Part shown: piece after piece, positions 41,789 through 52,502 of the stretch | How positions within the stretch are numbered: the first letter of the stretch is position 1 | Layout: every line of letters begins with the position of its first letter | Source: an uncultured Eubacteriales bacterium | GTDB lineage: Bacteria; Bacillota; Clostridia; Christensenellales; CAG-138 | DNA: 56,507 nt | Direction: 5' to 3' | Assembly (NCBI GenBank): GCA_902768795.1 | Contig: CACXMS010000008.1 | Coordinates: 1-56,507, forward strand | Made by a program: the position numbers and the translations under genes | Notes under the pieces: generated by a model | What the model was told of the DNA's origin: nothing | Seen by the model: the letters and a program-made list of their open reading frames with translations, nothing else | Databases searched by the model: none

Positions 41789-44662
41789 ATGAGCAACAAA
41801 AAGTTTAACGCGATTATGATTCCCATCGTCGCAATCCTGCTGGTCCTGGTACTCGGAGCGAACATTGCCGCGAACATGTTCGATTCGTTCCTGGATCATT
41901 ATCTCGGCGGCAACCCGTACGATATCATCAAGATCGAGGGCAGCGAGAACTGGGATACCACTTACTATGACGGAAAATATGCCACCAAGGAAGAGGCCAC
42001 CAAGGCCGCTGAGGAATTCGTTACCAAGATCGGCGACGAGGGCATCGTTCTTCTGAAGAACGACGGCGCTCTGCCGCTTGCAACGAGCGAACAGATCAGT
42101 CTGATCGGCCGCTATGCGGCGGACCCGATCTACGGCGGCGCCGGTTCCGGTACGGTCGATCCGACCACCTGCTCGAACTTCTACAAGGGACTTTCGGCAG
42201 CGGGCTTCAAGATCAACGATACCGCGTACAACTGGATCGAGGGCAACTATGCGAATTATCCGAAGGCGAACATCGTCATGGACAGCCCGCAGACCTCGGC
42301 CTACTACATCGGCGAGATTCCGTTTGCGGATTACTCGGCTGACGCGCAGGCGTCCCTGAAGGGAACGACCGCAGTCGTCGTCATCGGCAGAGGCGGCGGC
42401 GAGGGCGGCGACCTTTCCCGCGACCTTCTCGGCACGCTGAATTCCAAGATTTCCGAAAACTTCACGCCGAACGCGGAAACCGCGAACTACGTCGAAGGCC
42501 AGCATCAGCTGGAGCTCAACAAGGAAGAGCTTGACCTGATTGCGGCAGCGAAGGCAAACTGCGACAAGGTCGTCGTTCTTTTGAACTCCTCCACGACGAT
42601 GGAGATCGGGCCGCTGGTTTCCGGCGAATTTGAGGTTGACGCGATCCTGGCGGTCGGTTCCATCGGTTCCACCGCGGCGAACGCGATCGGTCACGTCCTT
42701 GCCGGTACCGTGAATCCGTCCGGCCGTACGGTCGACACCTGGGTTGCGGACTTCACCAAGGATCCGACCTTCCTGAATTTCGGCTCCAACGCCTACACCG
42801 ACGTTTCCGGCTATTATCCGGCGAACGAGGGCGACACGGCATACTTCATCGAATACGAAGAAGGCATCTATCTCGGTTACCGTTACTATGAGACCGCGTT
42901 TGTTGAGGCGGAAGAGGGCAACTATCCGGGCTTCAACTATGACGAAGCGGTCGTCTTCCCGTTCGGCTACGGTCTCTCTTACACGACCTTTGAAAAGACG
43001 CTCGACGACGTCAATATCGAAAAGGATAACGTTGTTGCGAAAGTGACCGTCAAGAACACCGGCTCCGTCGCGGGCAAGGATGTGGTCGAGCTGTACTACA
43101 CCGCGCCGTACACCAAGGGCGGCATTGAAAAGAGCGCGGTCGTTCTCGGCCAGTTCGAAAAGACCAAGCTCCTCCAGCCGGGCGAATCCGAGGAAATCAC
43201 GCTGACCTTCCCGGTCAAGGCGATGGCTTCCTGGGACCTCAAGCAGGCCAAGTACGTCCTTGACGCCGGCGAGTACACCTTCACGCTCCGCAACAACAGC
43301 CATGACGTCATTGCGGGTTACACAATGGATCTGAACGGGAAGGTCTATGACCGCGACGAAGCGACTGACTATGAGTACAGCGCGCTCTTCCAGGACATGA
43401 CCGATTACATGAATTCGTACTGCACGAATCTGAGCCGCGCGGACTTTGCGGGCACGTTCCCGACCAAACCGGAAGCCAAGACCGCCGCTTCCGTCGGCCT
43501 GTCCTTCAAACAGTATGATCCTGCCGAACATGTCGACGCTTCCGACGAAATGCCGACGCTCGGCGCCAGCAACGGCATCCAGCTCATTGACCTCCGCGGC
43601 AAAGAGAAAGACGACCTGCTCTGGGAGGATCTGCTTGACGAGCTGACCGTCGCCGACATGGTCGCGGTCATCAACGACGGTGCGTACAACACCGCGGAAA
43701 TCGCCACGATCGGCAAACCCGCCACCTCCGACCCGGACGGCCCGCAGGGCTTCACCTCGCTGTTCGGCACCACCGGCAACTGCGCGTACTGCTCCGAAGT
43801 CCTGATGGCGCAGACCTGGAACAAGGAACTCATGCATGAGCTCGGCAACATGATCGGTGAAGAAGCGCTGGCTTCCGGCTACAACGGCTGGTACGCGCCG
43901 GCTGCGAACACGCACCGTTCGCCGTTCGCGGGCCGCAACTTCGAGTATTATTCCGAGGACGGCACGTTGGCCGGCTACCTGATGACCGAAGTCGTTTCCG
44001 GCGCTGCCGATAAGGGCTGCTACGGCTACATCAAGCACTTCTGCATGAACGACATGGAGACCACGCGCACCGCGCACATCTGCACCTGGGCAAATGAGCA
44101 GGCGGTCCGCGAGATCTACCTGAAGCCGTTTGAACTCTGCGTCAAGAACGCAAAGACGACGCTGAAGTACATCGCGGATGAAAACGGCACGATCGCCGAG
44201 GTCGAATGGCCGGGCTGCACCGCCGTCATGAGCTCCTTCAACTACGTCGGCGCAACGTGGGCGGGCGGCCGTGAATCCCTGATGACCGGCATCCTCCGCA
44301 ACGAGTGGGGCTTCAAGGGCTTCGCGATCACGGACTTCAACCTGTATTCCTACATGCACAAGAATCAGGGCGTCGCCGCCGGTACCGACCAGATGCTGAC
44401 CTACTCCGCATGGAGCGGCGATATCGCCGATACCAAGAGCGCGACTGCCGTCAAGAATCTGCGGAATGCAATGCACAACATTCTGTTCACCGTTGCGAAC
44501 TCCAACGCGCTGAACGGTGTTGCGCCGGGCAGCAAGTTCGTCTACCATCCGGCAACCTGGCAGATCCTGCTCTGGATCGGCTCCGCTGTGCTGGTTCTCG
44601 TCGCGGCATTCCTCGTGTTCCTCATGATCCGCCGCGGCCTCAAGGCCAAGAAACAGGCATAA
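41789..44662 (+). CDS. Membrane-anchored GH3 glycoside hydrolase with reversed domain order
   Basis: 957 residues. One membrane span near the N-terminus (9-29) and one near the C-terminus (about 925-947, then basic RRGLKAKKQA), so the enzyme body is held outside the cell at both ends. The GH3 C-terminal sandwich comes first (GIVLLKNDGALPLA, VVVIGRGGGEGGD, LLNSST, NPSGRTVDTW, FPFGYGLSYTTFE), then a fibronectin III-like domain (VTVKNTGSVAGKDVVELYY). The catalytic barrel is last (SDPDGPQG, YGYIKHFCMNDMET) with nucleophile Asp849 in GFAITDFN. Probable exo-beta-glucosidase or xylosidase. RBS GGAGGAGAGG. Confidence 0.9.
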   Translation: MSNKKFNAIMIPIVAILLVLVLGANIAANMFDSFLDHYLGGNPYDIIKIEGSENWDTTYYDGKYATKEEATKAAEEFVTKIGDEGIVLLKNDGALPLATSEQISLIGRYAADPIYGGAGSGTVDPTTCSNFYKGLSAAGFKINDTAYNWIEGNYANYPKANIVMDSPQTSAYYIGEIPFADYSADAQASLKGTTAVVVIGRGGGEGGDLSRDLLGTLNSKISENFTPNAETANYVEGQHQLELNKEELDLIAAAKANCDKVVVLLNSSTTMEIGPLVSGEFEVDAILAVGSIGSTAANAIGHVLAGTVNPSGRTVDTWVADFTKDPTFLNFGSNAYTDVSGYYPANEGDTAYFIEYEEGIYLGYRYYETAFVEAEEGNYPGFNYDEAVVFPFGYGLSYTTFEKTLDDVNIEKDNVVAKVTVKNTGSVAGKDVVELYYTAPYTKGGIEKSAVVLGQFEKTKLLQPGESEEITLTFPVKAMASWDLKQAKYVLDAGEYTFTLRNNSHDVIAGYTMDLNGKVYDRDEATDYEYSALFQDMTDYMNSYCTNLSRADFAGTFPTKPEAKTAASVGLSFKQYDPAEHVDASDEMPTLGASNGIQLIDLRGKEKDDLLWEDLLDELTVADMVAVINDGAYNTAEIATIGKPATSDPDGPQGFTSLFGTTGNCAYCSEVLMAQTWNKELMHELGNMIGEEALASGYNGWYAPAANTHRSPFAGRNFEYYSEDGTLAGYLMTEVVSGAADKGCYGYIKHFCMNDMETTRTAHICTWANEQAVREIYLKPFELCVKNAKTTLKYIADENGTIAEVEWPGCTAVMSSFNYVGATWAGGRESLMTGILRNEWGFKGFAITDFNLYSYMHKNQGVAAGTDQMLTYSAWSGDIADTKSATAVKNLRNAMHNILFTVANSNALNGVAPGSKFVYHPATWQILLWIGSAVLVLVAAFLVFLMIRRGLKAKKQA

Positions 44663-44685
44663 CATCCTGACGGAATCTCATCCCT

Positions 44686-44718
44686 GCGCCCCGCCGGTCA
44701 TCCGGCGGGGCGCTTTTT
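44686..44718 (+). terminator. Terminator of the GH3 gene
   Basis: GCGCCCCGCCGG / CCGGCGGGGCGC, a perfect 12-bp stem with TCAT loop, then TTTTT. Confidence 0.95.
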
Positions 44719-44866
44719 CCGTCGAAAAACAGGTTTTTCGACGTTTTGCGTTCCGTTTTCAAAAAGGAAGCATGTCGCTGAATTATAGGATGATATGGAG
44801 GATAGCCTTCCTTTCAGGCAACGATTCGTGCGGGCGGAGCCACGCGAAGAACATGCTGCTGCACCG

Positions 44867-44886
44867 CGAAAAAATATATTTTTTCG
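44867..44886. repeat. 20-bp perfect AT-rich palindrome upstream of rpoB
   Basis: CGAAAAAATATATTTTTTCG reads the same on both strands, 38 nt upstream of the rpoB -35 box. Possible protein-binding site or cruciform, or a back-up terminator arm. The rest of 44719-44923 shows nothing recognisable. Confidence 0.5.
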
Positions 44887-44923
44887 AAAAGAAAAAACTG
44901 TGTAAATCTTTTTTGAACCCCGC

Positions 44924-44952
44924 TTGACAACCCTTTTTTTCCATGTTACTAT
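44924..44952 (+). promoter_or_regulatory. Promoter of rpoBC
   Basis: TTGACA (44924-44929), 17-nt spacer, TACTAT (44947-44952). This gives a leader of about 170 nt before rpoB. Confidence 0.87.
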
Positions 44953-45001
44953 TCACAATTGCATTATGATCGATATACTGTGTCATTATGCCCAAAAGTG
45001 C

Positions 45002-45029
45002 GTTTTTTTCTCGTTTATCGAGAAAAAAC
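45002..45029 (+). promoter_or_regulatory. Hairpin in the rpoB leader
   Basis: TTTTTTCTCG / CGAGAAAAAA around loop TTTAT, 10 bp, with U-rich strand first and A-rich strand second. It is not a terminator because no T-run follows. It may bind a protein or stabilise the mRNA; function unknown. Confidence 0.4.
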
Positions 45030-45131
45030 CATGGTGCAAAAACGGGACAGGGTATCTACGATATGTCTCCACGGGCGGAGGATGCGCCCGAATTATTCTG
45101 GATGCGAAGGCATCGGCAAGGAGTGAACGCG

Positions 45132-48100
45132 ATGATGCATGACGTAAAGATGGGAAAGCGGACAAGAAAGAGCTTTTCGCGAATCTCGGAAGTTCTGGAA
45201 ATGCCCGATCTCATTGAGGTGCAGAAGAATTCCTACTACCGTTTTCTGAAAGAAGACCTGCGGGAAGTTTTTCATGACATTTCTCCGATCGTCGATTTTT
45301 CGGGCAAGCTGATCCTGGAGTTTGTCGACTATCGGATCGACCTGGATAAGCCGAAATATTCGATCGAGGAAAGCAAAAACCGCGATGTGAACTATGCTGC
45401 GCCGCTGCGCGTAACCGTGCGGCTGATCAACCGGGAGACCGGCGAAATCAAGAAGCAGGAAGTGTTCATGGGCGATTTCCCGCTGATGACGCCGCAGGGC
45501 ACCTTCATCATCAACGGCGCGGAGCGCGTTATCGTTTCGCAGCTCGTCCGCAGCCCGGGCGCATACTATTCGTCCGCGACCGACAAGATGGGAAAACAGC
45601 TTTTCTCCAGCCAGGTGATCCCGAACCGGGGCGCGTGGCTTGAGTATGAAACCGATTCCAACGGTCTTCTGTACGTCAAGATCGACCGTCAGCGTAAAAT
45701 CTTCATCACGTCCCTGCTCCGTGCGATCGGCTACGGCACGAACGAGGATATCCTGAATCTGCTCGGCAGCGAAGAGCGGCTTGAGCTGACCCTTGCCAAA
45801 GACTCGAACCGCAGCGTGCTGGACGGTCTCGTGGAGATCTATCGCCGGCAGCGTCCGGGCGAGCCGCCGACAGAGGAGAGCGCGCGCAACCTGATGAACG
45901 GCCTGTTTTTCGACAACCACCGTTACGATCTCGCGCGCGTCGGCCGTTATAAATATAATAAGAAACTCGCGCTCAAAGCCCGTATCAGCGGACAGATTGC
46001 GGATGAACCCGTCATTTGCGAGCGGACCGGCGAGATTCTGGCCGAGGAAGGCCAGCTGATCGACCGGGAGACGGCGGAAGCAATCCAGAATGCCGGCGTC
46101 AACGCCGTATGGGTTCGCATCGAAAGCGGCCGCATCAAGGTCGTGGGCAACAACTTTGCGAGCGCAGCGGGCTTTTTGCCGTTTGCGCCGATCGAAGCCG
46201 GTCTTAACGAGGACGTGCATATCCCGACGCTGCTGGAGCTGCTGAAGGAAGCCGAAGAGAAGGAACCGGATCAGCTCAAGGAATTCCTGCGCGAGCATTA
46301 TTTCGACCTGATTCCGCACCACATCGTACCGGACGACATGGTCGCATCCATTTCGTACCTGATCAACCTGCCGTACGGCATCGGCAAGACCGACGACATC
46401 GATCACCTCGGCAACCGCCGCATCCGTTCGGTCGGCGAGCTGCTGCAGAATCAGATCCGCGTTGGTCTGACCCGACTCGAGCGCGTCGTGCGCGAGCGCA
46501 TGGGTCTGCAGGACATTGACGCCGTTATTCCGTCGAGCCTGATCAACATCCGTCCGGTGACCGCGGCGATCAAGGAGTTCTTCGGATCTTCGCAGCTGAG
46601 CCAGTTCATGGATCAGACGAACCCGCTCTCCGAGCTGACGCACAAGCGCCGTCTCTCGGCGCTCGGCCCCGGGGGCTTGAACCGTGACCGCGCGACGTTT
46701 GAGGTCCGCGACGTGCACTATTCGCATTACGGCAGAATGTGCCCGATCGAGACGCCGGAAGGTCCGAACATCGGCCTCATCAACTCGCTGTCCACCTATG
46801 CGCGGATCAACGAGTACGGCTTTATCGAGGCGCCCTATCGCGTGATCGATCGCAAGAACCGCATCGTTACCGACAAGATCGTATATCTGACGGCGGATGA
46901 GGAGGAAGGCGCGGTCGTCGCGCAGGCGAACGAGCCGGTCGATCCCGCGACGCATTGGTTCATCAAGGATCGTCTGGTGGCGCGCCGCCTCGATCAGATC
47001 ATTGAAGTCAAAAACAACGAAGTCGATTACATCGACGTTTCCCCGAAGCAGCTTGTTTCCGTCGCGACCGCGATGATCCCGTTCCTGGAGAACGACGACG
47101 CAAACCGCGCGCTGATGGGTTCGAACATGCAGCGTCAGGCGGTTCCGCTTCTGAAGCCAGAAGCGCCGGTCGTTGCGACGGGCATGGAGCACAAGGCGGC
47201 TGCCGACTCCGGCATCACGGTCCGCACCGACTGCGACGGCGTCTGCACTTACGTTTCCGCGGATACGATCATCATCGAAACGGACGCGGGCGTGCCGCAC
47301 ACGTTCAAGCTTCTGAAGTTCCGCCGTTCGAACCAGGGAACCTGCCTCAACCAGCGCCCGATCGTCGAAAAGGGCGAGCGCGTGAAGAAGGGCGACATCA
47401 TTGCCGACGGCGCATCGACGGAGGGCGGCGAGATCGCGCTCGGTCGGAACATTCTGATCGGCTTCATGACCTGGGAAGGTTACAACTACGAGGACGCGGT
47501 CCTGATTTCCGAGAAGCTCGTGAAAGAGGACGCATACACCTCGATCCATATTGAGGAGCACGAGGTCGAAGCCCGCGAAACCAAGCTCGGGCCGGAAGAA
47601 ATCACGCGCGACATTCCGAACATCGGTGAGGACGCGCTCTCGCAGCTCGACGAAATGGGCATCATCCGTCCCGGCGCGGAGGTGCGCTCGGGCGACATCC
47701 TGGTCGGCAAGGTGACGCCGAAGGGCGAAACCGAGCTGACGAGCGAGGAGCGTTTGCTCCGCGCGATCTTCGGCGAGAAGGCGCGCGATGTGCGCGACAC
47801 ATCCCTGCGCGTGCCGCACGGCGAAGGCGGCGTCGTGGTTGACGTCAAGGTCTTCACGCGTGAGAACAAAGATGAACTCAGCCCCGGCGTGAACATGTCC
47901 GTCCGCGTGTACATCGCGCAGAAGCGGAAAATCTCCGTCGGCGACAAAATGGCGGGACGTCACGGCAACAAGGGCGTCGTGTCCCGCATCCTGCCCGAAG
48001 AGGATATGCCGTTCCTGCCGGACGGCACGCCGCTGCAGATCGTTCTGAACCCGATGGGCGTTCCGTCGCGTATGAACATCGGACAGATCCTCGAGCTGCA

Positions 48101-48893
48101 CCTCGGCATGGCGTGCAAACGGCTCGGCATCGAGATTGCCACACCGGTCTTTGACGGCGCGAGCGAGCAGGACATCAAGGAACTGCTTGTGAAGTCCGGC
48201 TGGTCGGAGGACGGAAAGACCGTCCTGTACGACGGCCGCACCGGCGAACCGTTCGAAAACCGCGTCAGCGTCGGATATATGTACTATCTGAAGCTGCATC
48301 ACCTCGTTGACGATAAGATTCACGCCCGTTCGACGGGACCGTACAGTCTTGTGACGCAGCAGCCGCTCGGCGGCAAGGCGCAGTTCGGCGGTCAGCGCTT
48401 CGGCGAGATGGAAGTCTGGGCGCTCGAAGCGTACGGCGCTGCGAACACGCTGCAGGAGATTCTGACCGTCAAGTCCGACGACGTCGTCGGCCGCGTCAAG
48501 ACCTACGAGAGCATCGTCAAGGGCGAGAACGTCAGGCCCTCCGGCGTGCCGGAATCGTTCAAGGTTCTGGTTAAGGAGCTGCAGTCGCTGGGACTCGATA
48601 TCCGCGTACTGAACGAAGCGCACGAGGAGATCGAGCTGGCCGAGGACGACGACGAAGAGACCCGCTTCACCGACAACATCAAGATCGACGGCCTCGAGGA
48701 TACGCCGATGAATCCGTATCCGTCCGACGACGAATCGCTTGACGATGAGGAAAACGACGATTACGACGACTTCGACGAATTCGGCGATTCCGATGCGGAC
48801 GACGACGCCGAGATGGGTGAGCTGCTGGAGGACGGCCTCGATTTTGAGGACGAAGATTTCGATTTCGGTTCGGACGACGAGCCGCTGGAATAA
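45132..48893 (+). CDS. rpoB: RNA polymerase beta subunit
   Basis: 1253 residues. It forms the catalytic core with beta-prime and binds rifampicin. Clear blocks: [40 protein letters not shown] and [17 protein letters not shown] (rifampicin pocket), [35 protein letters not shown], and the [21 protein letters not shown]-terminal block. After the conserved end it carries a strongly acidic tail of about 85 residues. Start is ATG 45132 with AAGGAG 8 nt upstream; an upstream in-frame ATG at 44988 has no ribosome site and would add 48 unconserved residues. rplL is not upstream. Confidence 0.98.
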   Translation: MMHDVKMGKRTRKSFSRISEVLEMPDLIEVQKNSYYRFLKEDLREVFHDISPIVDFSGKLILEFVDYRIDLDKPKYSIEESKNRDVNYAAPLRVTVRLINRETGEIKKQEVFMGDFPLMTPQGTFIINGAERVIVSQLVRSPGAYYSSATDKMGKQLFSSQVIPNRGAWLEYETDSNGLLYVKIDRQRKIFITSLLRAIGYGTNEDILNLLGSEERLELTLAKDSNRSVLDGLVEIYRRQRPGEPPTEESARNLMNGLFFDNHRYDLARVGRYKYNKKLALKARISGQIADEPVICERTGEILAEEGQLIDRETAEAIQNAGVNAVWVRIESGRIKVVGNNFASAAGFLPFAPIEAGLNEDVHIPTLLELLKEAEEKEPDQLKEFLREHYFDLIPHHIVPDDMVASISYLINLPYGIGKTDDIDHLGNRRIRSVGELLQNQIRVGLTRLERVVRERMGLQDIDAVIPSSLINIRPVTAAIKEFFGSSQLSQFMDQTNPLSELTHKRRLSALGPGGLNRDRATFEVRDVHYSHYGRMCPIETPEGPNIGLINSLSTYARINEYGFIEAPYRVIDRKNRIVTDKIVYLTADEEEGAVVAQANEPVDPATHWFIKDRLVARRLDQIIEVKNNEVDYIDVSPKQLVSVATAMIPFLENDDANRALMGSNMQRQAVPLLKPEAPVVATGMEHKAAADSGITVRTDCDGVCTYVSADTIIIETDAGVPHTFKLLKFRRSNQGTCLNQRPIVEKGERVKKGDIIADGASTEGGEIALGRNILIGFMTWEGYNYEDAVLISEKLVKEDAYTSIHIEEHEVEARETKLGPEEITRDIPNIGEDALSQLDEMGIIRPGAEVRSGDILVGKVTPKGETELTSEERLLRAIFGEKARDVRDTSLRVPHGEGGVVVDVKVFTRENKDELSPGVNMSVRVYIAQKRKISVGDKMAGRHGNKGVVSRILPEEDMPFLPDGTPLQIVLNPMGVPSRMNIGQILELHLGMACKRLGIEIATPVFDGASEQDIKELLVKSGWSEDGKTVLYDGRTGEPFENRVSVGYMYYLKLHHLVDDKIHARSTGPYSLVTQQPLGGKAQFGGQRFGEMEVWALEAYGAANTLQEILTVKSDDVVGRVKTYESIVKGENVRPSGVPESFKVLVKELQSLGLDIRVLNEAHEEIELAEDDDEETRFTDNIKIDGLEDTPMNPYPSDDESLDDEENDDYDDFDEFGDSDADDDAEMGELLEDGLDFEDEDFDFGSDDEPLE

Positions 48894-48917
48894 TGTGCGG
48901 AAGGAGATACAGCATAG

Positions 48918-51900
48918 ATGTTTGATTTAACGGATTTTGAAGCTCTGCAAATCGGTCTTGCATCGCCGGAGAAGATTCTCGAGTGGTCGCACGGCGAAGT
49001 CAAAAAGCCCGAAACCATCAACTACCGCACCTTGAAGCCCGAGAAGGACGGCCTGTACTGCGAGCGCATTTTCGGACCGACGAAGGATTGGGAGTGCCAT
49101 TGCGGACGCTATAAGCGCGGCCGGTATAAGGGCATTGTTTGCGACAAGTGCGGCGTCGAAGTGACGCGCGCCAAGGTGCGCCGCGAGCGCATGGGTCACA
49201 TCGATCTTGCGGTGCCGGTATCGCACATCTGGTATTTCAAGGGCATTCCGTGCCGCATGAAGATGCTGCTCGACATGAGCCCGCGCGAGCTTGAACAGGT
49301 TCTGTACTTTGCCGCGTACGTGGTCGTCGACCCCGGTGAAACGCCGCTGATGAAAAAGCAGGTCCTGACCGAGAAGGAATATCGGGAATATCAGGATCAA
49401 TTCGGACCGAAATCCTTCCGTGCCGGCATGGGCGCGGAGGCGATCCGCGAACTGCTTTGCGAGATCGATCTCGAGAAGCTCGACAATGAGCTGCGGGAAG
49501 AGATCGCGCACTCCGGCGGTCAGAAGCGCGCGAACGCGGTGAAGCGGCTGGAAGTCGTGGAAGCGTTCTTAAAGAGCGGCAACCGCCCCGAATGGATCAT
49601 CCTGACCGTTCTGCCGGTGCTGCCGCCGGAGCTTCGCCCGATGGTTCAGCTCGACGGCGGACGGTTCGCCACGAGCGACCTGAACGATCTCTATCGCCGG
49701 GTCATCAACCGCAACAACCGCCTCAAGCGGCTGCTTGAACTTCGCGCGCCGGACATCATCGTTCGCAACGAAAAGCGCATGCTGCAGGAAGCCGTCGATT
49801 CTCTGATCGACAACGGCCGCCGCTCGCGCCCGGTCACGGGCCCCGGCAACCGCGCCTTAAAGTCGCTGTCCGATATGCTGCGCGGCAAGCAGGGCCGTTT
49901 CCGTCAGAACCTGCTGGGCAAGCGCGTCGACTATTCCGGCCGTTCGGTTATCGTCGTCGGTCCGGATCTGAAGATGTATCAGTGCGGTCTGCCCAAGGAA
50001 ATGGCGCTCGAGCTCTTTAAGCCGTTCGTCATGAAGGAACTCGTCAAGGGCGGTCTCGCGCAGAACGTCAAGGGCGCCAAGCGCATGGTCGAACGCAGCG
50101 CGGTCGAGGTTTTCGGCGTGCTCGAAAAGGTCATCAAGGACCATCCGGTCATGCTGAACCGCGCGCCGACGCTGCACCGCCTCGGCATCCAGGCGTTTGA
50201 GCCGGTTCTCGTCGAGGGCCGCGCGATCCGTCTGCATCCGCTCGTCTGCACCGCGTTCAACGCGGACTTCGACGGCGACCAGATGGCCGTTCACGTACCG
50301 CTTTCGGTCGAAGCACAGGCCGAAGCACGGTTTTTGATGCTGGCTTCCAACAATATCTTAAAGCCGCAGGACGGCAAGCCCGTCGTCTGCCCGACGCAGG
50401 ACATGGTCATGGGCTGCTACTATCTCACGCAGCAGCGCGACGGCGTCAAGGGCGAAGGCAAGGCGTTCGCGTCCGAGGAAGAAGCGATCATGGCATATCA
50501 GACCGGCGAGGTCGCGCTCCACGCGAAGGTCAAGATCCGTCTTGTCCGCGAGTGGCAGGGCAAAACGTGCCGCAAGGTCGTTGACACCTCCGTCGGCAGA
50601 GTGATTTTCAACAACGCGATCCCGCAGGACCTCGGCTTTGTCCCGCGTGAGAGCGAGGACGATATGTTCCTGCTCGAAGTCGACCGTCTTGTGAAGAAGA
50701 AAGACCTCGGCACGATCGTCGACGCGTGCTATCGCAAGCACGGCCCGACGGTGACGAGCGAAGTGCTCGACCGCATCAAGTCGCTCGGGTATTCGTATTC
50801 GACGCGCGGCGGCATCACGGTCGGCTTCCAGGATATTCAGGTTCCGGCAGAGAAGAAGGAACTCATCCACGAAGCGGAGCAGAAGGTCGTCGAGATCGAC
50901 AACTACTTCCGCATGGGTCTTCTGTCGAACGCAGAGCGCCGTCAGCGCGTGATCGAGATCTGGGAAAAGACGACGGACGACGTCGCGAAAGTCCTGATGG
51001 ATTCGCTCGACGAGTACAACCCCATCTATATGATGGCGGACTCCGGCGCGCGCGGCAGCAAGGCGCAGATTCGTCAGCTCGCCGGTATGCGCGGCCTGAT
51101 GGCGGACCCGTCCGGTCAGATCATCGAGGTTCCGATTCGCGCGAACTTCCGCGAAGGTCTGACGGTTCTGGAATTTTTCGTTTCCTCGCACGGCGCGCGC
51201 AAAGGTCTTGCCGATACCGCGCTTCGTACGGCGGACTCCGGTTACCTCACGCGGCGTCTTGTCGACGTTTCGCAGGAGGTCATCATCCGTGAGAACGATT
51301 GCTTCGCGGCGCGCGGCGATACGCCGAAGGGCATGTGGATCTCGGCGATCAAGGACGGCAACAAGCTGATCGAAACGCTGGCCGCCCGCATCGAGGGCCG
51401 CTATGCGATCGATCCGGTGTTCCATCCGGTCACGGGCGAGCAGCTCTGCGAAGGCGACCACATGATTACGCTCGAAGAAGCGAAGGCGATCGAAGCTGCG
51501 GGCATCGAAGAAGTGCTCTGCCGCTCGGTGTTCACCTGCCGCTGCGAGCACGGCGTCTGCTGCAAGTGCTACGGCGCGAACCAGGCGACCGGCGGCTTCG
51601 TCGACATCGGCGAAGCGGTCGGCATCATCGCGGCACAGGCGATCGGCGAACCCGGTACGCAGCTGACGATGCGTACGTTCCATACCGGCGGCGTTGCGTC
51701 GGCGGAGGACATCACGCAAGGTTTGCCGCGTGTTGAGGAGCTGTTTGAAGCGAGAAAGCCGAAGGGCCTTGCGACGATCACCGAGATTTCCGGCACGGTC
51801 ACGATCGACGAGGCCAAGCACCGCGCGATCGTCACGAACGAGGACGGCGACGAAAGCTATCTGATCCCGTTCGGTTCGAAGCTGAAGGTCAGGGACGGCG

Positions 51901-52499
51901 ACCATGTCGAGGCCGGCGATGAGCTGACCGAAGGTTCCGTCAACCCGAACGACATCCTGAAGATCAAGGGCATCAAGGGCGTGCAGGCGTATCTGCTGAA
52001 GGAAGTGCAGAGCGTTTACCGTCTGCAGGGCGTTGAAATCTCCGATAAGCACATCGAGGTCATCATCCGCCAGATGCTCCGCAAGGTTCAGGTGGAGGAT
52101 GCGGGCGATACCGGACTGCTGCCCGGCGAGCTGTGCGACATCTTCCGGTTCGAGGAAGAGAACGAGAAGCTGATCCGCTCCTACGAAGCCGCGCTCGAAA
52201 AAGCGCAGGAAGACGGCACGGAAGAGCCGGCGGAGCCGGTGCTGGCGAAGGCAAAGCGCAAGCTGCTCGGCATCACGAAGGCCGCGCTTGCAACCGAATC
52301 CTTCCTCTCCGCCGCGTCGTTCCAGGAGACGACCCGCGTATTGACCGAAGCCGCGATCAAGGGCAAGATCGATCCGCTCGTCGGCCTCAAGGAGAACGTC
52401 ATCATCGGCAAGCAGATTCCGGCGGGCATCGGCCTGCGCCGCTATCGCAACGTCGAGGTGACCGAGACCGTTTCCCCGAAGGACCTGTACGTTCACTGA
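48918..52499 (+). CDS. rpoC: RNA polymerase beta-prime subunit
   Basis: 1193 residues. Zinc-binding N-terminus [20 protein letters not shown] (four Cys), bridging and lid elements, and the catalytic triple-Asp motif [15 protein letters not shown]. Further: [15 protein letters not shown] and [20 protein letters not shown] (trigger-loop region), and the second zinc site C-10[11 protein letters not shown]. Length and layout are normal for Bacillota. AAGGAG lies 11 nt upstream of ATG 48918. It is 24 nt downstream of rpoB in one operon. Confidence 0.99.
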   Translation: MFDLTDFEALQIGLASPEKILEWSHGEVKKPETINYRTLKPEKDGLYCERIFGPTKDWECHCGRYKRGRYKGIVCDKCGVEVTRAKVRRERMGHIDLAVPVSHIWYFKGIPCRMKMLLDMSPRELEQVLYFAAYVVVDPGETPLMKKQVLTEKEYREYQDQFGPKSFRAGMGAEAIRELLCEIDLEKLDNELREEIAHSGGQKRANAVKRLEVVEAFLKSGNRPEWIILTVLPVLPPELRPMVQLDGGRFATSDLNDLYRRVINRNNRLKRLLELRAPDIIVRNEKRMLQEAVDSLIDNGRRSRPVTGPGNRALKSLSDMLRGKQGRFRQNLLGKRVDYSGRSVIVVGPDLKMYQCGLPKEMALELFKPFVMKELVKGGLAQNVKGAKRMVERSAVEVFGVLEKVIKDHPVMLNRAPTLHRLGIQAFEPVLVEGRAIRLHPLVCTAFNADFDGDQMAVHVPLSVEAQAEARFLMLASNNILKPQDGKPVVCPTQDMVMGCYYLTQQRDGVKGEGKAFASEEEAIMAYQTGEVALHAKVKIRLVREWQGKTCRKVVDTSVGRVIFNNAIPQDLGFVPRESEDDMFLLEVDRLVKKKDLGTIVDACYRKHGPTVTSEVLDRIKSLGYSYSTRGGITVGFQDIQVPAEKKELIHEAEQKVVEIDNYFRMGLLSNAERRQRVIEIWEKTTDDVAKVLMDSLDEYNPIYMMADSGARGSKAQIRQLAGMRGLMADPSGQIIEVPIRANFREGLTVLEFFVSSHGARKGLADTALRTADSGYLTRRLVDVSQEVIIRENDCFAARGDTPKGMWISAIKDGNKLIETLAARIEGRYAIDPVFHPVTGEQLCEGDHMITLEEAKAIEAAGIEEVLCRSVFTCRCEHGVCCKCYGANQATGGFVDIGEAVGIIAAQAIGEPGTQLTMRTFHTGGVASAEDITQGLPRVEELFEARKPKGLATITEISGTVTIDEAKHRAIVTNEDGDESYLIPFGSKLKVRDGDHVEAGDELTEGSVNPNDILKIKGIKGVQAYLLKEVQSVYRLQGVEISDKHIEVIIRQMLRKVQVEDAGDTGLLPGELCDIFRFEEENEKLIRSYEAALEKAQEDGTEEPAEPVLAKAKRKLLGITKAALATESFLSAASFQETTRVLTEAAIKGKIDPLVGLKENVIIGKQIPAGIGLRRYRNVEVTETVSPKDLYVH

Positions 52500-52502
52500 G
52501 CT

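Noticed and set aside
40718..44665. A minus-strand open frame of more than 1300 codons running through the GH3 gene into lysR
   Set aside because: Only its last 298 codons are a real gene (LysR, with its own ribosome site). The rest is antisense to the clearly coding GH3 gene.
44988..45131. Upstream ATG that would add 48 residues to RpoB
   Set aside because: No ribosome site. The added residues are unlike RpoB and include the leader hairpin; ATG 45132 has AAGGAG at good spacing.
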